Part shown: in pieces, positions 50,161 to 58,794 of the stretch
Numbering within the stretch: the first letter of the stretch is position 1
How the letters are laid out: each line of letters opens with the position of its first letter
Assembly (NCBI GenBank): GCA_017940185.1
Contig: JAGAZE010000002.1
Span: 1 to 64,000 of the forward strand
Direction: 5' to 3'
DNA length: 64,000 nucleotides
From: Bacteroidaceae bacterium
GTDB taxonomy: Bacteria > Bacteroidota > Bacteroidia > Bacteroidales > Bacteroidaceae
The notes under the pieces: generated by a model
Told to the model about the DNA's origin: nothing
Seen by the model: the letters and a program-made list of their open reading frames with translations, nothing else
Database searches by the model: none
Translations under genes and position numbers: made by a program

Positions 50161-51894
50161 ATGAAAAAGAAAATCCTTGCTATGGCAGCCCTTGCTGTTG
50201 CCATACTTCCTGCCTTGGCGCAAGGCCCCAATAATACAGGTGCCTACTATGCCAGCGCCAACGGCAAGAGCGGTGCTGCACTGAAGACCGCATTGTTCAA
50301 TATCATCAAGGTTACCACAAAGGATGTGCAAAGCTATGATGGGCTCATCGATGCTTATCGTAGTACCGATACGCGTGCCGACGGCTTTGTGCGCGACTGG
50401 TATTCAAACGTAACGAAGTATGAACACGACAAAGATAAGGCTGGCTCCTACGGCAAAGAAGGCGACTGCTACAACCGCGAGCACCTTATCCCGCAAAGCT
50501 GGTTCAGCAAGGCGAGCCCCATGCGCAGCGACCTGTTTCATGTGGTGCCCACCGACGGATATGTCAACAACAGGCGCGGAAGCTACCCGCTCGGCGAAGT
50601 GGGAACAGACGTGGAATATGCATCGGCCAACAACTACAGCAAGCTGGGAAAGTCGAAACGCAGCGACTACACAGGCACCGTGTTTGAACCCAACGACGAG
50701 GTGAAAGGCGACATAGCACGCGCATACTTCTACTTCGTCACCTGCTATCAGGACAAACTGGTGAACTGGGACTCTAGCGGACAGTCCGACTATGTGCTCC
50801 AGCACAACACCTACCCCAGTCTGACACCATGGGTGATAAAGATGATGATGGAGTGGTCGGTGAAAGACCCCGTTGATGCCGTTGAGCTGGCGCGCAACAA
50901 CGCCGTGCAGACGAAGCAGAGCAACCGCAACCCCTTCGTCGACTATCCCGGACTGGAAGAATACATCTGGGGCAGCAAGACCAGCGTGCCCTTCGACTAC
51001 ACGCAGGGCGGCGGCAGCCAGACCACCGTGGCAGCGCCTACCTTCTCGCCCGCAGGAGGCACCTACAGCAGTGCACAGACAGTGACGCTGACTACCACCA
51101 CGGCAGGTGCTGCCATATACTACACCGTTGACGGTTCTGCTCCCACTGCCACAGCAGGAAAGGCATACACCATGCCGCTCACCGTCAGCCAGACCACGAC
51201 GGTGAAAGCCGTAGCCGTGAAAGACGGTGCTACCAGCCTGATGGCCACCGCTACCTACGTGATACAGACCGGCGGCGACGAACCGCAAGAGGGTGTGTAC
51301 AGCAAGATAAGCAGCACTGACGAGTTGACAACAGGCGATGACTACCTGTTGGTGTATGAGGTGAGCGCCACCGCAGGCAGAGCCTACGACCATGTGGAAA
51401 ACGCACGCGGAGAAAGCACCAACGTGACGCTTGCCAACGGTGTCATCGACCTGGCATACAACCAAGAGAATGCAGCTCCACTGCGCATGGAGCAGAGCGG
51501 AAGCAACTACACGCTCTACGACACAAAGAATAACTACTATCTGGCGCTTTCGTCGAAGGCCAACGCGCTCAACGTGAGCGACGACCCCTCATCGGCAGAT
51601 GCACAGTGGAAGGTGAGCCTCAGTGGCGGCAACGTGGTGATAGTCAACGCGGCATACACCGACTATACCCTTTACTACAATAGCAACGCCAACATCTTCC
51701 GCTGCTACTCCAGCGCGCAAAAAGCCTTCAGCCTATACAAGGCCACCATCCCCACGGGAGTGAGCACGGTGAATGCCGGTGCCAACGTGAAAGCCGACGC
51801 TAAATGGTACACCCTGTCGGGACAGCAACTCAACACCAAGCCCTCGCGCGCAGGCGTGTATATCAATGGTGGCAGGAAGGTGATAGTGAAGTGA
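50161..51894 (+). CDS. Secreted endonuclease (EndA/NucM type) with chitobiase-C-like domain
   Basis: 577 aa with a signal peptide (MAALAVAILPALAQ). The nuclease domain (about 35-275) has the beta-beta-alpha-metal style motif: NREHLIPQSWFS (about 103-114) and RSDLFHVVPTDGYVNNRRGS (about 119-138), as in the Endonuclease I family (PF04231). After it comes a chitobiase-C-like domain (about 293-375, PTFSPAGGTYSSAQTVTL and AAIYYTVDGSAPT), closely like those in the neighbouring 46286 gene, then a beta region and the tail WYTLSGQQLNTKPSRAGVYI. It would degrade extracellular DNA. mfd begins 1 bp after the stop. Confidence 0.88.
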   Translation: MKKKILAMAALAVAILPALAQGPNNTGAYYASANGKSGAALKTALFNIIKVTTKDVQSYDGLIDAYRSTDTRADGFVRDWYSNVTKYEHDKDKAGSYGKEGDCYNREHLIPQSWFSKASPMRSDLFHVVPTDGYVNNRRGSYPLGEVGTDVEYASANNYSKLGKSKRSDYTGTVFEPNDEVKGDIARAYFYFVTCYQDKLVNWDSSGQSDYVLQHNTYPSLTPWVIKMMMEWSVKDPVDAVELARNNAVQTKQSNRNPFVDYPGLEEYIWGSKTSVPFDYTQGGGSQTTVAAPTFSPAGGTYSSAQTVTLTTTTAGAAIYYTVDGSAPTATAGKAYTMPLTVSQTTTVKAVAVKDGATSLMATATYVIQTGGDEPQEGVYSKISSTDELTTGDDYLLVYEVSATAGRAYDHVENARGESTNVTLANGVIDLAYNQENAAPLRMEQSGSNYTLYDTKNNYYLALSSKANALNVSDDPSSADAQWKVSLSGGNVVIVNAAYTDYTLYYNSNANIFRCYSSAQKAFSLYKATIPTGVSTVNAGANVKADAKWYTLSGQQLNTKPSRAGVYINGGRKVIVK

Positions 51895-51895
51895 G

Positions 51896-54800
51896 ATGAA
51901 CCTGCAACAACTGTTCTATAAAAAGGAATTAAGCAGTCTGCGCCAGTGGTTGGCGCAGACTGCTTCTGCTACATTCAGCCTTCGCGGCATGGTGGGTTCG
52001 TCAGGCGCCGTGGCGATGGCCAGTGTGGTCGACAGTCTGCCGCCCGTCACCCTGCTGCTGCTCAACGATGAAGATGAGGCTGCCTACTTCTACAACGACC
52101 TGCGCACGCTGCTCGCCACACAGGCCGACACTGACGTGCTCTTCTTCCCTCTGCCCAACCGCAAGGCCGCCCGCATGGGACAGCGCGACGCCGCCAACAT
52201 CATACTGCGCACCGAGGTGATAGGCAAGTTGGTGGCACCGCAAGAGCGCATGGTAATCGTGTCGTATCCCGAGGCATTGGCCGAAGCCGTGCCCGCACCC
52301 GACCTGGCAGCAGAGAATGCCCTCACCCTGCGTGTGGGCGACGAACAATCCATACAGCAGCTCGCCGAGCGACTGGAGCAAATGGGATTTGCCGAGACCG
52401 ACTATGTGTACGAGCCCGGACAGTTTGCCCAGCGCGGAAGTATAGTCGACATCTATTCCTATACCTCCGAATATCCGCTGCGCCTTGACTTCTTCGGCGA
52501 CGAGGTGGACAGCATACGCACCTTCGACGTGCAGAGTCAGCTGTCGCGCGACAAGCTCGACCATGTGAACATTGCTGCTGCCGAAGACACGCTCACCACG
52601 CACACCACTCACTTCCTCCACCTGCTGCCCGACGAGGCATTGCTCGTAGTGCGCGACACGCAATATGTGTGGCAAAAGATGACAGAAAAAGGTGGAGCGC
52701 AAAGAGAAACAGCAGAGCAAGACGACGCGCAAAACGCAGAGGAGCTGACCGCACTCAAGCAGCGATGGACCACATTGCGGCAGATTGTGATGCAGCACGG
52801 AGAAGAGCGAGACGCAAAGAATGTGAAACAGCGGTCGGAGGATGGAGAGAGCCTGACTTTCGACATGTCGCCACAACCCCTATTGCACAAGAATATGCAA
52901 CTGTTGCGCAAACTGCTCGACGACTACCTGCACCATCGCAGCTACCGACTCATACTGCTGGCCGAGAGCAAGAAGCAGATAGAGCGTATCGGCGAGATTG
53001 TCAACGCCGATGCCGTGCGCGAAAGCGACCGCTTCAGCTTCCGTGCGCTTGAGCTGACACTGCACGAGGGCTTCATTGACCACCGCCGCAAGCTGTGCGT
53101 GCTCACCGACCACCAGATATTCGACCGCTTCCATAAGTATGCCCTGCGCTCCGACATCGCACGGCAGGGGAAGATGGCAATGACACTGCGCGAGATAAAA
53201 GAACTCGACATCGGCGACTTCCTCGTGCACATCGACTTTGGCATCGGCAAGTTTGGCGGACTGGTGCGCGTGCCCTCCGCCGACGGCTATCAGGAGATGA
53301 TACGCATCGTGTATCAGCGCGGCGACACGGTAGACGTGTCCATACACAACCTCTACAAGATATCGAAATACCGCCGTAGCGACACTGGCGAGCCGCCGCG
53401 CCTCTCCACCCTTGGCACAGGGGCATGGGAGCGCATGAAAGAGCGCACCAAGAAGCGCATGAAGGACATAGCACGCGACCTCATACGCCTCTATGCGCAA
53501 CGTCGCCGACAGCAGGGCTTTGCCTACAGCGCCGACACCTACCTGCAGCACGAGCTGGAGGCGTCGTTCCTCTACGAAGACACACCAGACCAGCTCACCA
53601 CCACTGCCGACGTGAAGGCCGACATGGAGAGTCGCCGCCCGATGGACCGACTCATTTGCGGCGACGTGGGCTTCGGCAAAACGGAGATTGCCGTGCGCGC
53701 AGCATTCAAGGCTGCCACCGACGGCAAGCAGGTGGCGGTGCTAGTGCCCACTACAGTGCTATGCCTGCAACACTATCACACCTTTGCCGAACGACTGAAG
53801 GACATGCCCGTGCGCGTAGACTACCTTTCGCGGGCACGTACAGCCAAACAGACAAAGGCCATATTGACCGACCTCAAGGAGGGAAAAATAGATATCCTTA
53901 TCGGCACACACAAGCTCACGGGCAAGCAAGTGGAGTGGAAAGACCTGGGACTGCTCATCATCGACGAAGAGCAGAAATTTGGTGTGGCAGCCAAGGAGAA
54001 ACTGCGCACCCTGCGCACACATGTCGATACGCTCACGCTCTCGGCAACACCCATACCACGCACGCTGCAGTTCTCACTCATGGGGGCGCGCGACATGAGC
54101 GTGATGCGCACGCCACCACCCAACCGCTATCCCATCTACACCGAACTCATCACCTTCCAGCCCGAGATTATCGCCGATGTGGTGCGCGATGAGCTGGCAC
54201 GCAACGGACAGGTGTTTTTCGTCAACAACCGCATAAACGGCCTTGAGGAGATAGCACGCATGCTGCATCGCCATGTGCCCGAGGCGCGCGTGGTGATAGC
54301 TCACGGACAGATGCCGCCCGCAACCATGGAAGACATTCTGCTGGCTTTCATACGCCATGAGTTCGACGTGCTGCTATCCACCACCATAATAGAAAATGGC
54401 ATCGACATTCCCAATGCCAACACTATCATCATCAACGGCGCCCATCAGTTTGGCCTGAGCGACCTGCACCAGATGCGTGGCCGCGTGGGACGCACCAACC
54501 GCAAGGCCTACTGCTACCTCATCGCGCCGCCCAAGGACCTGCTGCCAGCCGACACACGCCGACGATTGGAGGCACTAGAGACCTTCTCCGAACTGGGCAG
54601 CGGCTTCAACATCGCACTGCAAGACCTCGACATACGCGGTGCCGGCAACCTGCTGGGGGCTGAGCAGAGCGGATTTATAGAAGACTTGGGCTACGACACC
54701 TACCAGAAGATACTCTCGCAGGCTATGCGTGAACTGCGCGAGGAGGAACAGATGCACGAGCATGCGAGCACAAACAACGGCACGCCGCAGCCCGTGGCGG

Positions 54801-55279
54801 GCGACGGCAGTGCATGGGTAGACGACTGCATGGTGGAGAGCGACTTGGCGATGTATCTGCCAGACAACTATGTGCCTGGCAGTAGCGAGCGCTTGCTGCT
54901 GTATCGAGAGCTGCAAGACATGCTCACAGACCGCGAGCTGGCTGACTATCGCCAGCGCTTGACCGACCGCTTTGGCACATTGCCCACCGAGGGCGAAGAA
55001 CTGCTGCAGGTGGTGGCGCTGCGCCGACTGGGCAAACGGTTGGGGTGCGAGAAAATCATACTCAAGCAGGGACGCATGCAACTGCAGTTTGTGGCGCAGC
55101 TCGACAGTGCCTACTACCACAGTGCCCTCTTCGGTGCCGTGATTGACTATGCCGTGGCCCATCCGCAGCGCTGTCTGTTGCGTGAGGCAGCCAACCGCAG
55201 GATGATGAACGTGGCCAACATCGCCTCGGCCACGCAGGCTGTAGCTGTGTTGAAAGATATCCTTGGCGAAAAGAAATGA
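51896..55279 (+). CDS. mfd: Transcription-repair coupling factor
   Basis: 1127 aa, normal length. It removes RNA polymerase stalled at DNA damage and recruits UvrA. The UvrB-like N-terminal part (about 10-330) has GSIVDIYSYTSEYPLRLDFFGDEVDSIRTFD in two parts. A charged stretch at about 262-315 (EKGGAQRETAEQDDAQNAEELT) looks like an added linker. Then the RNA-polymerase-interacting domain (about 440-490, LDIGDFLVHIDFGIGKFGG), helicase Walker A LICGDVGFGKTEIAVRAAF (about 586-604), DEEQKFG (about 689), TLSATPIPRTLQFSLMGARD (about 714-733), QMRGRVGRTNRKAYCYL (about 860). It starts 1 bp after the secreted endonuclease, an unusual coupling. Confidence 0.96.
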   Translation: MNLQQLFYKKELSSLRQWLAQTASATFSLRGMVGSSGAVAMASVVDSLPPVTLLLLNDEDEAAYFYNDLRTLLATQADTDVLFFPLPNRKAARMGQRDAANIILRTEVIGKLVAPQERMVIVSYPEALAEAVPAPDLAAENALTLRVGDEQSIQQLAERLEQMGFAETDYVYEPGQFAQRGSIVDIYSYTSEYPLRLDFFGDEVDSIRTFDVQSQLSRDKLDHVNIAAAEDTLTTHTTHFLHLLPDEALLVVRDTQYVWQKMTEKGGAQRETAEQDDAQNAEELTALKQRWTTLRQIVMQHGEERDAKNVKQRSEDGESLTFDMSPQPLLHKNMQLLRKLLDDYLHHRSYRLILLAESKKQIERIGEIVNADAVRESDRFSFRALELTLHEGFIDHRRKLCVLTDHQIFDRFHKYALRSDIARQGKMAMTLREIKELDIGDFLVHIDFGIGKFGGLVRVPSADGYQEMIRIVYQRGDTVDVSIHNLYKISKYRRSDTGEPPRLSTLGTGAWERMKERTKKRMKDIARDLIRLYAQRRRQQGFAYSADTYLQHELEASFLYEDTPDQLTTTADVKADMESRRPMDRLICGDVGFGKTEIAVRAAFKAATDGKQVAVLVPTTVLCLQHYHTFAERLKDMPVRVDYLSRARTAKQTKAILTDLKEGKIDILIGTHKLTGKQVEWKDLGLLIIDEEQKFGVAAKEKLRTLRTHVDTLTLSATPIPRTLQFSLMGARDMSVMRTPPPNRYPIYTELITFQPEIIADVVRDELARNGQVFFVNNRINGLEEIARMLHRHVPEARVVIAHGQMPPATMEDILLAFIRHEFDVLLSTTIIENGIDIPNANTIIINGAHQFGLSDLHQMRGRVGRTNRKAYCYLIAPPKDLLPADTRRRLEALETFSELGSGFNIALQDLDIRGAGNLLGAEQSGFIEDLGYDTYQKILSQAMRELREEEQMHEHASTNNGTPQPVAGDGSAWVDDCMVESDLAMYLPDNYVPGSSERLLLYRELQDMLTDRELADYRQRLTDRFGTLPTEGEELLQVVALRRLGKRLGCEKIILKQGRMQLQFVAQLDSAYYHSALFGAVIDYAVAHPQRCLLREAANRRMMNVANIASATQAVAVLKDILGEKK

Positions 55280-55317
55280 CGAAGACAGGAATAATTCAAG
55301 ACATATATACACACAAT

Positions 55318-55349
55318 GCGGGCTGTCTTCACTGGAGAAGACAGCCCGC
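55318..55349. terminator. Two-way hairpin between mfd and the Ser/Thr-rich gene
   Basis: GCGGGCTGTCTTC and GAAGACAGCCCGC form a perfect 13-bp stem around ACTGGA, between convergent genes (39 bp after the mfd stop, 30 bp from the facing stop). No long T-run on either side. Confidence 0.85.
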
Positions 55350-55378
55350 GTGATGTGTTGGCAGTTTACTGTCGAAAC

Positions 55379-55750
55379 TTAGTTGCTGATAGTAGCGCTG
55401 GTCGACGATGTGTTTGTTTTGCTGTTGTTGCTGGTAGCCTTGCCATTGGTGCGTGTTGAACTGCTTGTCGGTGGACGACGATAAGCCTTCTTCCTGGGAG
55501 CGGGCTTTGACGATACGGCAGAGCCAGTTGAACTTTCATCGCTGCATGTGCCGGTAGTGGTGGCACCCTTTGAGGCACTGGTGGTGGAAGTCCTGTCGTT
55601 GGTGGAGGTCACCTTGCCAGTGGTGCTGCCAGTGTTGACAGAACCTACGGGCTTTGTCGACGGCGTGGTGGCGGTGGTAACCGACTGTGCGTTGACGCTA
55701 GTGGCAAACAGGGCAGCAAATGCGAGGGCTGCAAAGAATGTCTTTTTCAT
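55379..55750 (-). CDS. Small secreted Ser/Thr-rich protein
   Basis: 123 aa. Signal peptide (MKKTFFAALAFAALFATSVNAQ, cut near 22), then a mature part made mostly of Ser, Thr, Asn, Gly and Lys (TTGKVTSTNDRTSTTSASKG). One short basic element (PAPRKKAYRRP, about 84-94) and a single Cys (about 65) stand out. No fold is predictable. A secreted linker-like or O-glycosylated protein is possible. It is a single gene. The real-gene case rests on the signal peptide and a clean start. Confidence 0.65.
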   Translation of the reverse strand: MKKTFFAALAFAALFATSVNAQSVTTATTPSTKPVGSVNTGSTTGKVTSTNDRTSTTSASKGATTTGTCSDESSTGSAVSSKPAPRKKAYRRPPTSSSTRTNGKATSNNSKTNTSSTSATISN

Positions 55751-55864
55751 GGTGGAAGAAATTAGATGTTAAAAAATAGGGTAATTGTTGTTATTTCTAT
55801 TGCAAAGGTAGAAAAAATATACTATATGTCAAAGGGAAACTCCTACTTTTTGCAGGGGAAATCC

Positions 55865-56683
55865 CTATTTCTGTATTTTTTTGTTTTTTCGGTCGAGGCC
55901 AATTTTTCTTTTTAGTGCTCTGACGCAAAACGCGGCGTGCTGTAACAGTGTAGTACTTAGACCATAGTGCCGGCGCATGACGCTGAAGCGCTCCCTAAGC
56001 GAGGCACGGTGGTTGCGTGTGGTGGTCCCCTCACGCAGATAGTGGACTAACACGCAGTGCATGTTGAGTGTGGTGGCGTGTTGAGCTTCGGCGGCTTTCA
56101 GTATACGTATGCACCAGTCTACGTCGGCAGAGAAGCGGTAGCGCAGGTCATAAGGCGTGTGCCGTGCCAGGTCAGCGCGTGCGTAGAAAGCCTGATGACA
56201 CACCAGCATGCCCTTGCGGAAGGAGCGACTGTCGAGGTGTTGTGGTGCGCTGAGGTGACGATGTCCCACCACCAGTCCGGCAGCATCGATGAGGTCGGTG
56301 TCGCCGTAAATCACGCCAGGCAATGCATCGGCATTGGTGTTTCGCGCGCGCGTACCTATATTGTATAGTGTGTCGGGATGCGGCAGCGCATCGCCGGCGT
56401 TGAGGTAGACCACATAGTCGCCTTCCACCAATGGCAAGGCCTTGTTCATGGCGTCGTAGATGCCCTTGTCGGGTTCGCTCACCACGGTGATGGTGTGGGG
56501 CGACTGCTGCTGGGCACACCGGTGCTGGTAGTGGGCCACGCATTGCATGGTGTCATCGGTAGACGCACCGTCGATGATGATATGCTGCACATGGGGCCAC
56601 TGCTGTATGCGCACGCTGTCGAGTGTGCGCGGCAAGATGGCAGCGGCGTTGTAGCATACGGTGATGATGGTGAAGCGCGTCAT
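55865..56683 (-). CDS. Family 2 glycosyltransferase
   Basis: 272 aa. The GT-A start TIITVCYNAAAILPRTLDSV (about 5-24) and HIIIDGASTDDT (about 34-45) are the nucleotide-sugar-binding strands; a DxD-like acidic pair is seen in NAGDALP (about 96-102) and YGDTDLID. Later the FSADVDWCIRILKAA segment fits the acceptor-site region. Length is typical. The alternating CG tract 56343-56360 lies inside the coding sequence, encoding GTRARN. Its start overlaps the upstream GT4 gene by 4 bp (ATGA). The pair likely adds sugars to LPS or a capsule. Confidence 0.92.
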   Translation of the reverse strand: MTRFTIITVCYNAAAILPRTLDSVRIQQWPHVQHIIIDGASTDDTMQCVAHYQHRCAQQQSPHTITVVSEPDKGIYDAMNKALPLVEGDYVVYLNAGDALPHPDTLYNIGTRARNTNADALPGVIYGDTDLIDAAGLVVGHRHLSAPQHLDSRSFRKGMLVCHQAFYARADLARHTPYDLRYRFSADVDWCIRILKAAEAQHATTLNMHCVLVHYLREGTTTRNHRASLRERFSVMRRHYGLSTTLLQHAAFCVRALKRKIGLDRKNKKIQK

Positions 56684-57969
56684 TGCTCAACTAGCAGCTG
56701 TTGGTATTGTTGTATGTAGAGTGAAGCCACGTGTTGCTGTGCATAGGTGGTGTGTACCTTTTCCAACGCCTTTGCCGACAGCTCGCGGCGGTCGGCCTCG
56801 GTGAGTATCCATTGTAATCCCCGAGCCATGTCGGCGGTGTCTACCTGCACATTGGTTCCCGTTCCGTTCACGGCTGCCACATAGCCATTCTGCTTGTGGT
56901 CGATCATCTCGGGTATTCCGCCGATGGCAAATCCTACCGACGGCACGCCACATGCCATGGCTTCCATGATGGTGTTGGGCAGGTTGTCTTCTGTCGACGG
57001 TAGCACAAAGATGTCGGCAGCGTTGTAGGCATCGACAATGTCTGCCGCTTCGGTGAGGTAGCCCAGACAGTGTGCATGTAGGGGCAACTGCGCCGCAATG
57101 TCGTCAGCTTTGCCTCCGAGTATCACCACTTCGGTGTTGCGCTTTGCTTCGGGGTAGTTGTCGATGAGTTGTTGTAGGGCTTTCACCAGATGCTGCATGC
57201 CTTTGCGCGGGTCGGCAGCACTCTGCGAGGCGAAGAGCAAGAGTTGCTTGTCGGTAGGCAGGTTGAGTCGTCGGCGCGCCAGCTGCTTATCCTGCTTGCG
57301 GAACACCCGCGTGTTGATGGTGTTAGGTATGCTTACCACGCGGTGATGTCCGCACAGTGCGCTCTGTCGTGCCTGCTCGGCCAGCCACTGGCTGCATGCT
57401 ACAAAGGTGATTTGGCTGGCGTTGTCGTAGATTTGCTTCTTGCGCTTCCATCGCCGAGCTGCAAAGCGATAGAGCGGGTGGAGCGCATCTTCCTGCGGGC
57501 AGTGCTGGCAGGCGGTGTGAAACTGTGTGCATCCGCGCGTGTAGTGGCAGATGGCAGTCACGGGCCAAGCATCGTGCATGGTCCACACGATAGGTTTGCC
57601 TGAACGCAGCACCTTCTCAATGCCGCGCATGGAGAGCAGTCCCTGACATGTCCAGTGCAGGTGTATGATGTCGGCTTGTTGAAACTCGGGTGTCTGCGCG
57701 ACGTCGTAGCCCGTGTTGGCTATCGATGTACCAAAGAGGTCGTCGCGGCGGCACCGATGCGCCAGAAACATCACGCCGCGTTCCCACAGCTTGCGCCACT
57801 TGTTTCGTCGCCTACTGCCCACCGCCACTACGTAGGGCGATGCACCACAACGTTGGAGCACCATCATGCGTGCCTTCATGCCATTGTTGTTGAGCGCTTC
57901 GGCGAGTCGATGGGCTGCTATGGCAGCACCGCCGGTGATATCGCTGGTGGAGAGTATGAGGATATTCAT
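56680..57969 (-). CDS. Family 4 (GT-B) glycosyltransferase
   Basis: 429 aa from the ATG at 57969; the frame extends to 58005, but a -7 box at 58003-58010 lies just there. The N-terminus NILILSTSDITGGAAIAAHRLAEAL is the usual start of such enzymes, followed by the acceptor part. The donor half (about 235-390) carries DNLPNTIMEAMACGVPSVGFAIGGIPEMI in pieces (about 343-371), the E-x7-E motif of GT4 enzymes. It ends overlapping the GT2 gene. A two-gene unit of GT4 and GT2 is common in Bacteroidetes glycan loci. Its product is unknown. Confidence 0.92.
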   Translation of the reverse strand: MNILILSTSDITGGAAIAAHRLAEALNNNGMKARMMVLQRCGASPYVVAVGSRRRNKWRKLWERGVMFLAHRCRRDDLFGTSIANTGYDVAQTPEFQQADIIHLHWTCQGLLSMRGIEKVLRSGKPIVWTMHDAWPVTAICHYTRGCTQFHTACQHCPQEDALHPLYRFAARRWKRKKQIYDNASQITFVACSQWLAEQARQSALCGHHRVVSIPNTINTRVFRKQDKQLARRRLNLPTDKQLLLFASQSAADPRKGMQHLVKALQQLIDNYPEAKRNTEVVILGGKADDIAAQLPLHAHCLGYLTEAADIVDAYNAADIFVLPSTEDNLPNTIMEAMACGVPSVGFAIGGIPEMIDHKQNGYVAAVNGTGTNVQVDTADMARGLQWILTEADRRELSAKALEKVHTTYAQQHVASLYIQQYQQLLVEQ

Positions 57970-58002
57970 GGGTGATGGATAATGGGTGGTAGGTGATGGG
58001 TG

Positions 58003-58010
58003 CAAAAATA
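58003..58010 (-). promoter_or_regulatory. -7 box (TATTTTTG) of the glycosyltransferase pair
   Basis: TATTTTTG on the minus strand, start near 57997, about 28 nt before the ATG at 57969. This supports that start over 58005. Confidence 0.5.
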
Positions 58011-58083
58011 GTCAAAAAGCGGGAATATGTAGCAAGAGATGGTAGTTTTGTTGCAAATGCTTGGTGAGTTTGCGTAAAATGCT

Positions 58084-58091
58084 TACATTTG
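58084..58091 (+). promoter_or_regulatory. -7 box (TACATTTG) of the small lipoprotein
   Basis: TACATTTG, with a TTGG about 20 bp upstream (58061) as possible -33. The predicted start is near 58098, about 60 nt before the ATG at 58160. Confidence 0.55.
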
Positions 58092-58159
58092 CAAATGTAC
58101 CCATGAGGGCACCAACCCCCGATAACTATATTAAGACTTATCACTAACACACCATCACT

Positions 58160-58657
58160 ATGAGAAGATTGAAATCATTTTTAGGATTTAGTATTATAGC
58201 CTTGATGCTGCTTGGACTAAATAGTTGCCAGGACAAGGACGAACGCCTGGCCTACTATCTTGATGGCATATGGGAAGGCACCGTCATCAGCGGGTCGGGC
58301 AACTACGATGCTACGATAGAGTTTGTGCAGGAAGGTTTCTACGACAACTACGGCTACGGCTACGAGTGGGACACGGGATGGAACCATGGCAACACCACAC
58401 GCACCTATTTTGAGTGGTATGTGCAAAATCGCAACATCTACATCCACTACCAAGACATGGCACATGGCGAATATGTGGTGATGGACTACGACCGCTTGCC
58501 CCGCAGCCCTGCAGAGGGCGTGATGCTGTCGGGTGCCTTCTACGACGACTACAGCGGCGACTGGCTTGCCGACTTCCGTCTGTATAAGGTGCGCAACCAT
58601 GATAACTACTATGCCAAGGAGGGTGCCTTCGACAAGGATGCCGTGATTCCCGAATGA
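58160..58657 (+). CDS. Small lipoprotein, family not recognised
   Basis: 165 aa. Lipobox LGLNSC (Cys about 23) after a hydrophobic stretch. The mature part starts LDGIWEGTVISGSGNYDATIEF and is a single beta-rich domain with many aromatic residues (YDNYGYGYEWDTGWNHG), somewhat like lipocalin-like or DUF-type calycin folds; I do not assign a family. It ends with an acidic segment. Single gene between the glycosyltransferase pair (facing away) and a hairpin. Confidence 0.7.
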   Translation: MRRLKSFLGFSIIALMLLGLNSCQDKDERLAYYLDGIWEGTVISGSGNYDATIEFVQEGFYDNYGYGYEWDTGWNHGNTTRTYFEWYVQNRNIYIHYQDMAHGEYVVMDYDRLPRSPAEGVMLSGAFYDDYSGDWLADFRLYKVRNHDNYYAKEGAFDKDAVIPE

Positions 58658-58707
58658 CAATAATCAGCCTTCACACCCTTCGCAAATCAATATAGTATAG
58701 CAACGAG

Positions 58708-58747
58708 CAGCGGTGTACGTGTTCTCCTGAAGAGACGTACACCGCTG
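58708..58747. terminator. Two-way hairpin between the lipoprotein and waaA
   Basis: CAGCGGTGTACGT (58708-58720) pairs exactly with ACGTACACCGCTG (58735-58747), with a 14-nt loop. It sits between convergent genes, 50 bp after the lipoprotein stop and 47 bp from the waaA stop. Confidence 0.85.
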
Positions 58748-58794
58748 TTGGTATGTGTGTTGATGATGTATGTGGCGTATAGGTTGGGCGAGTG

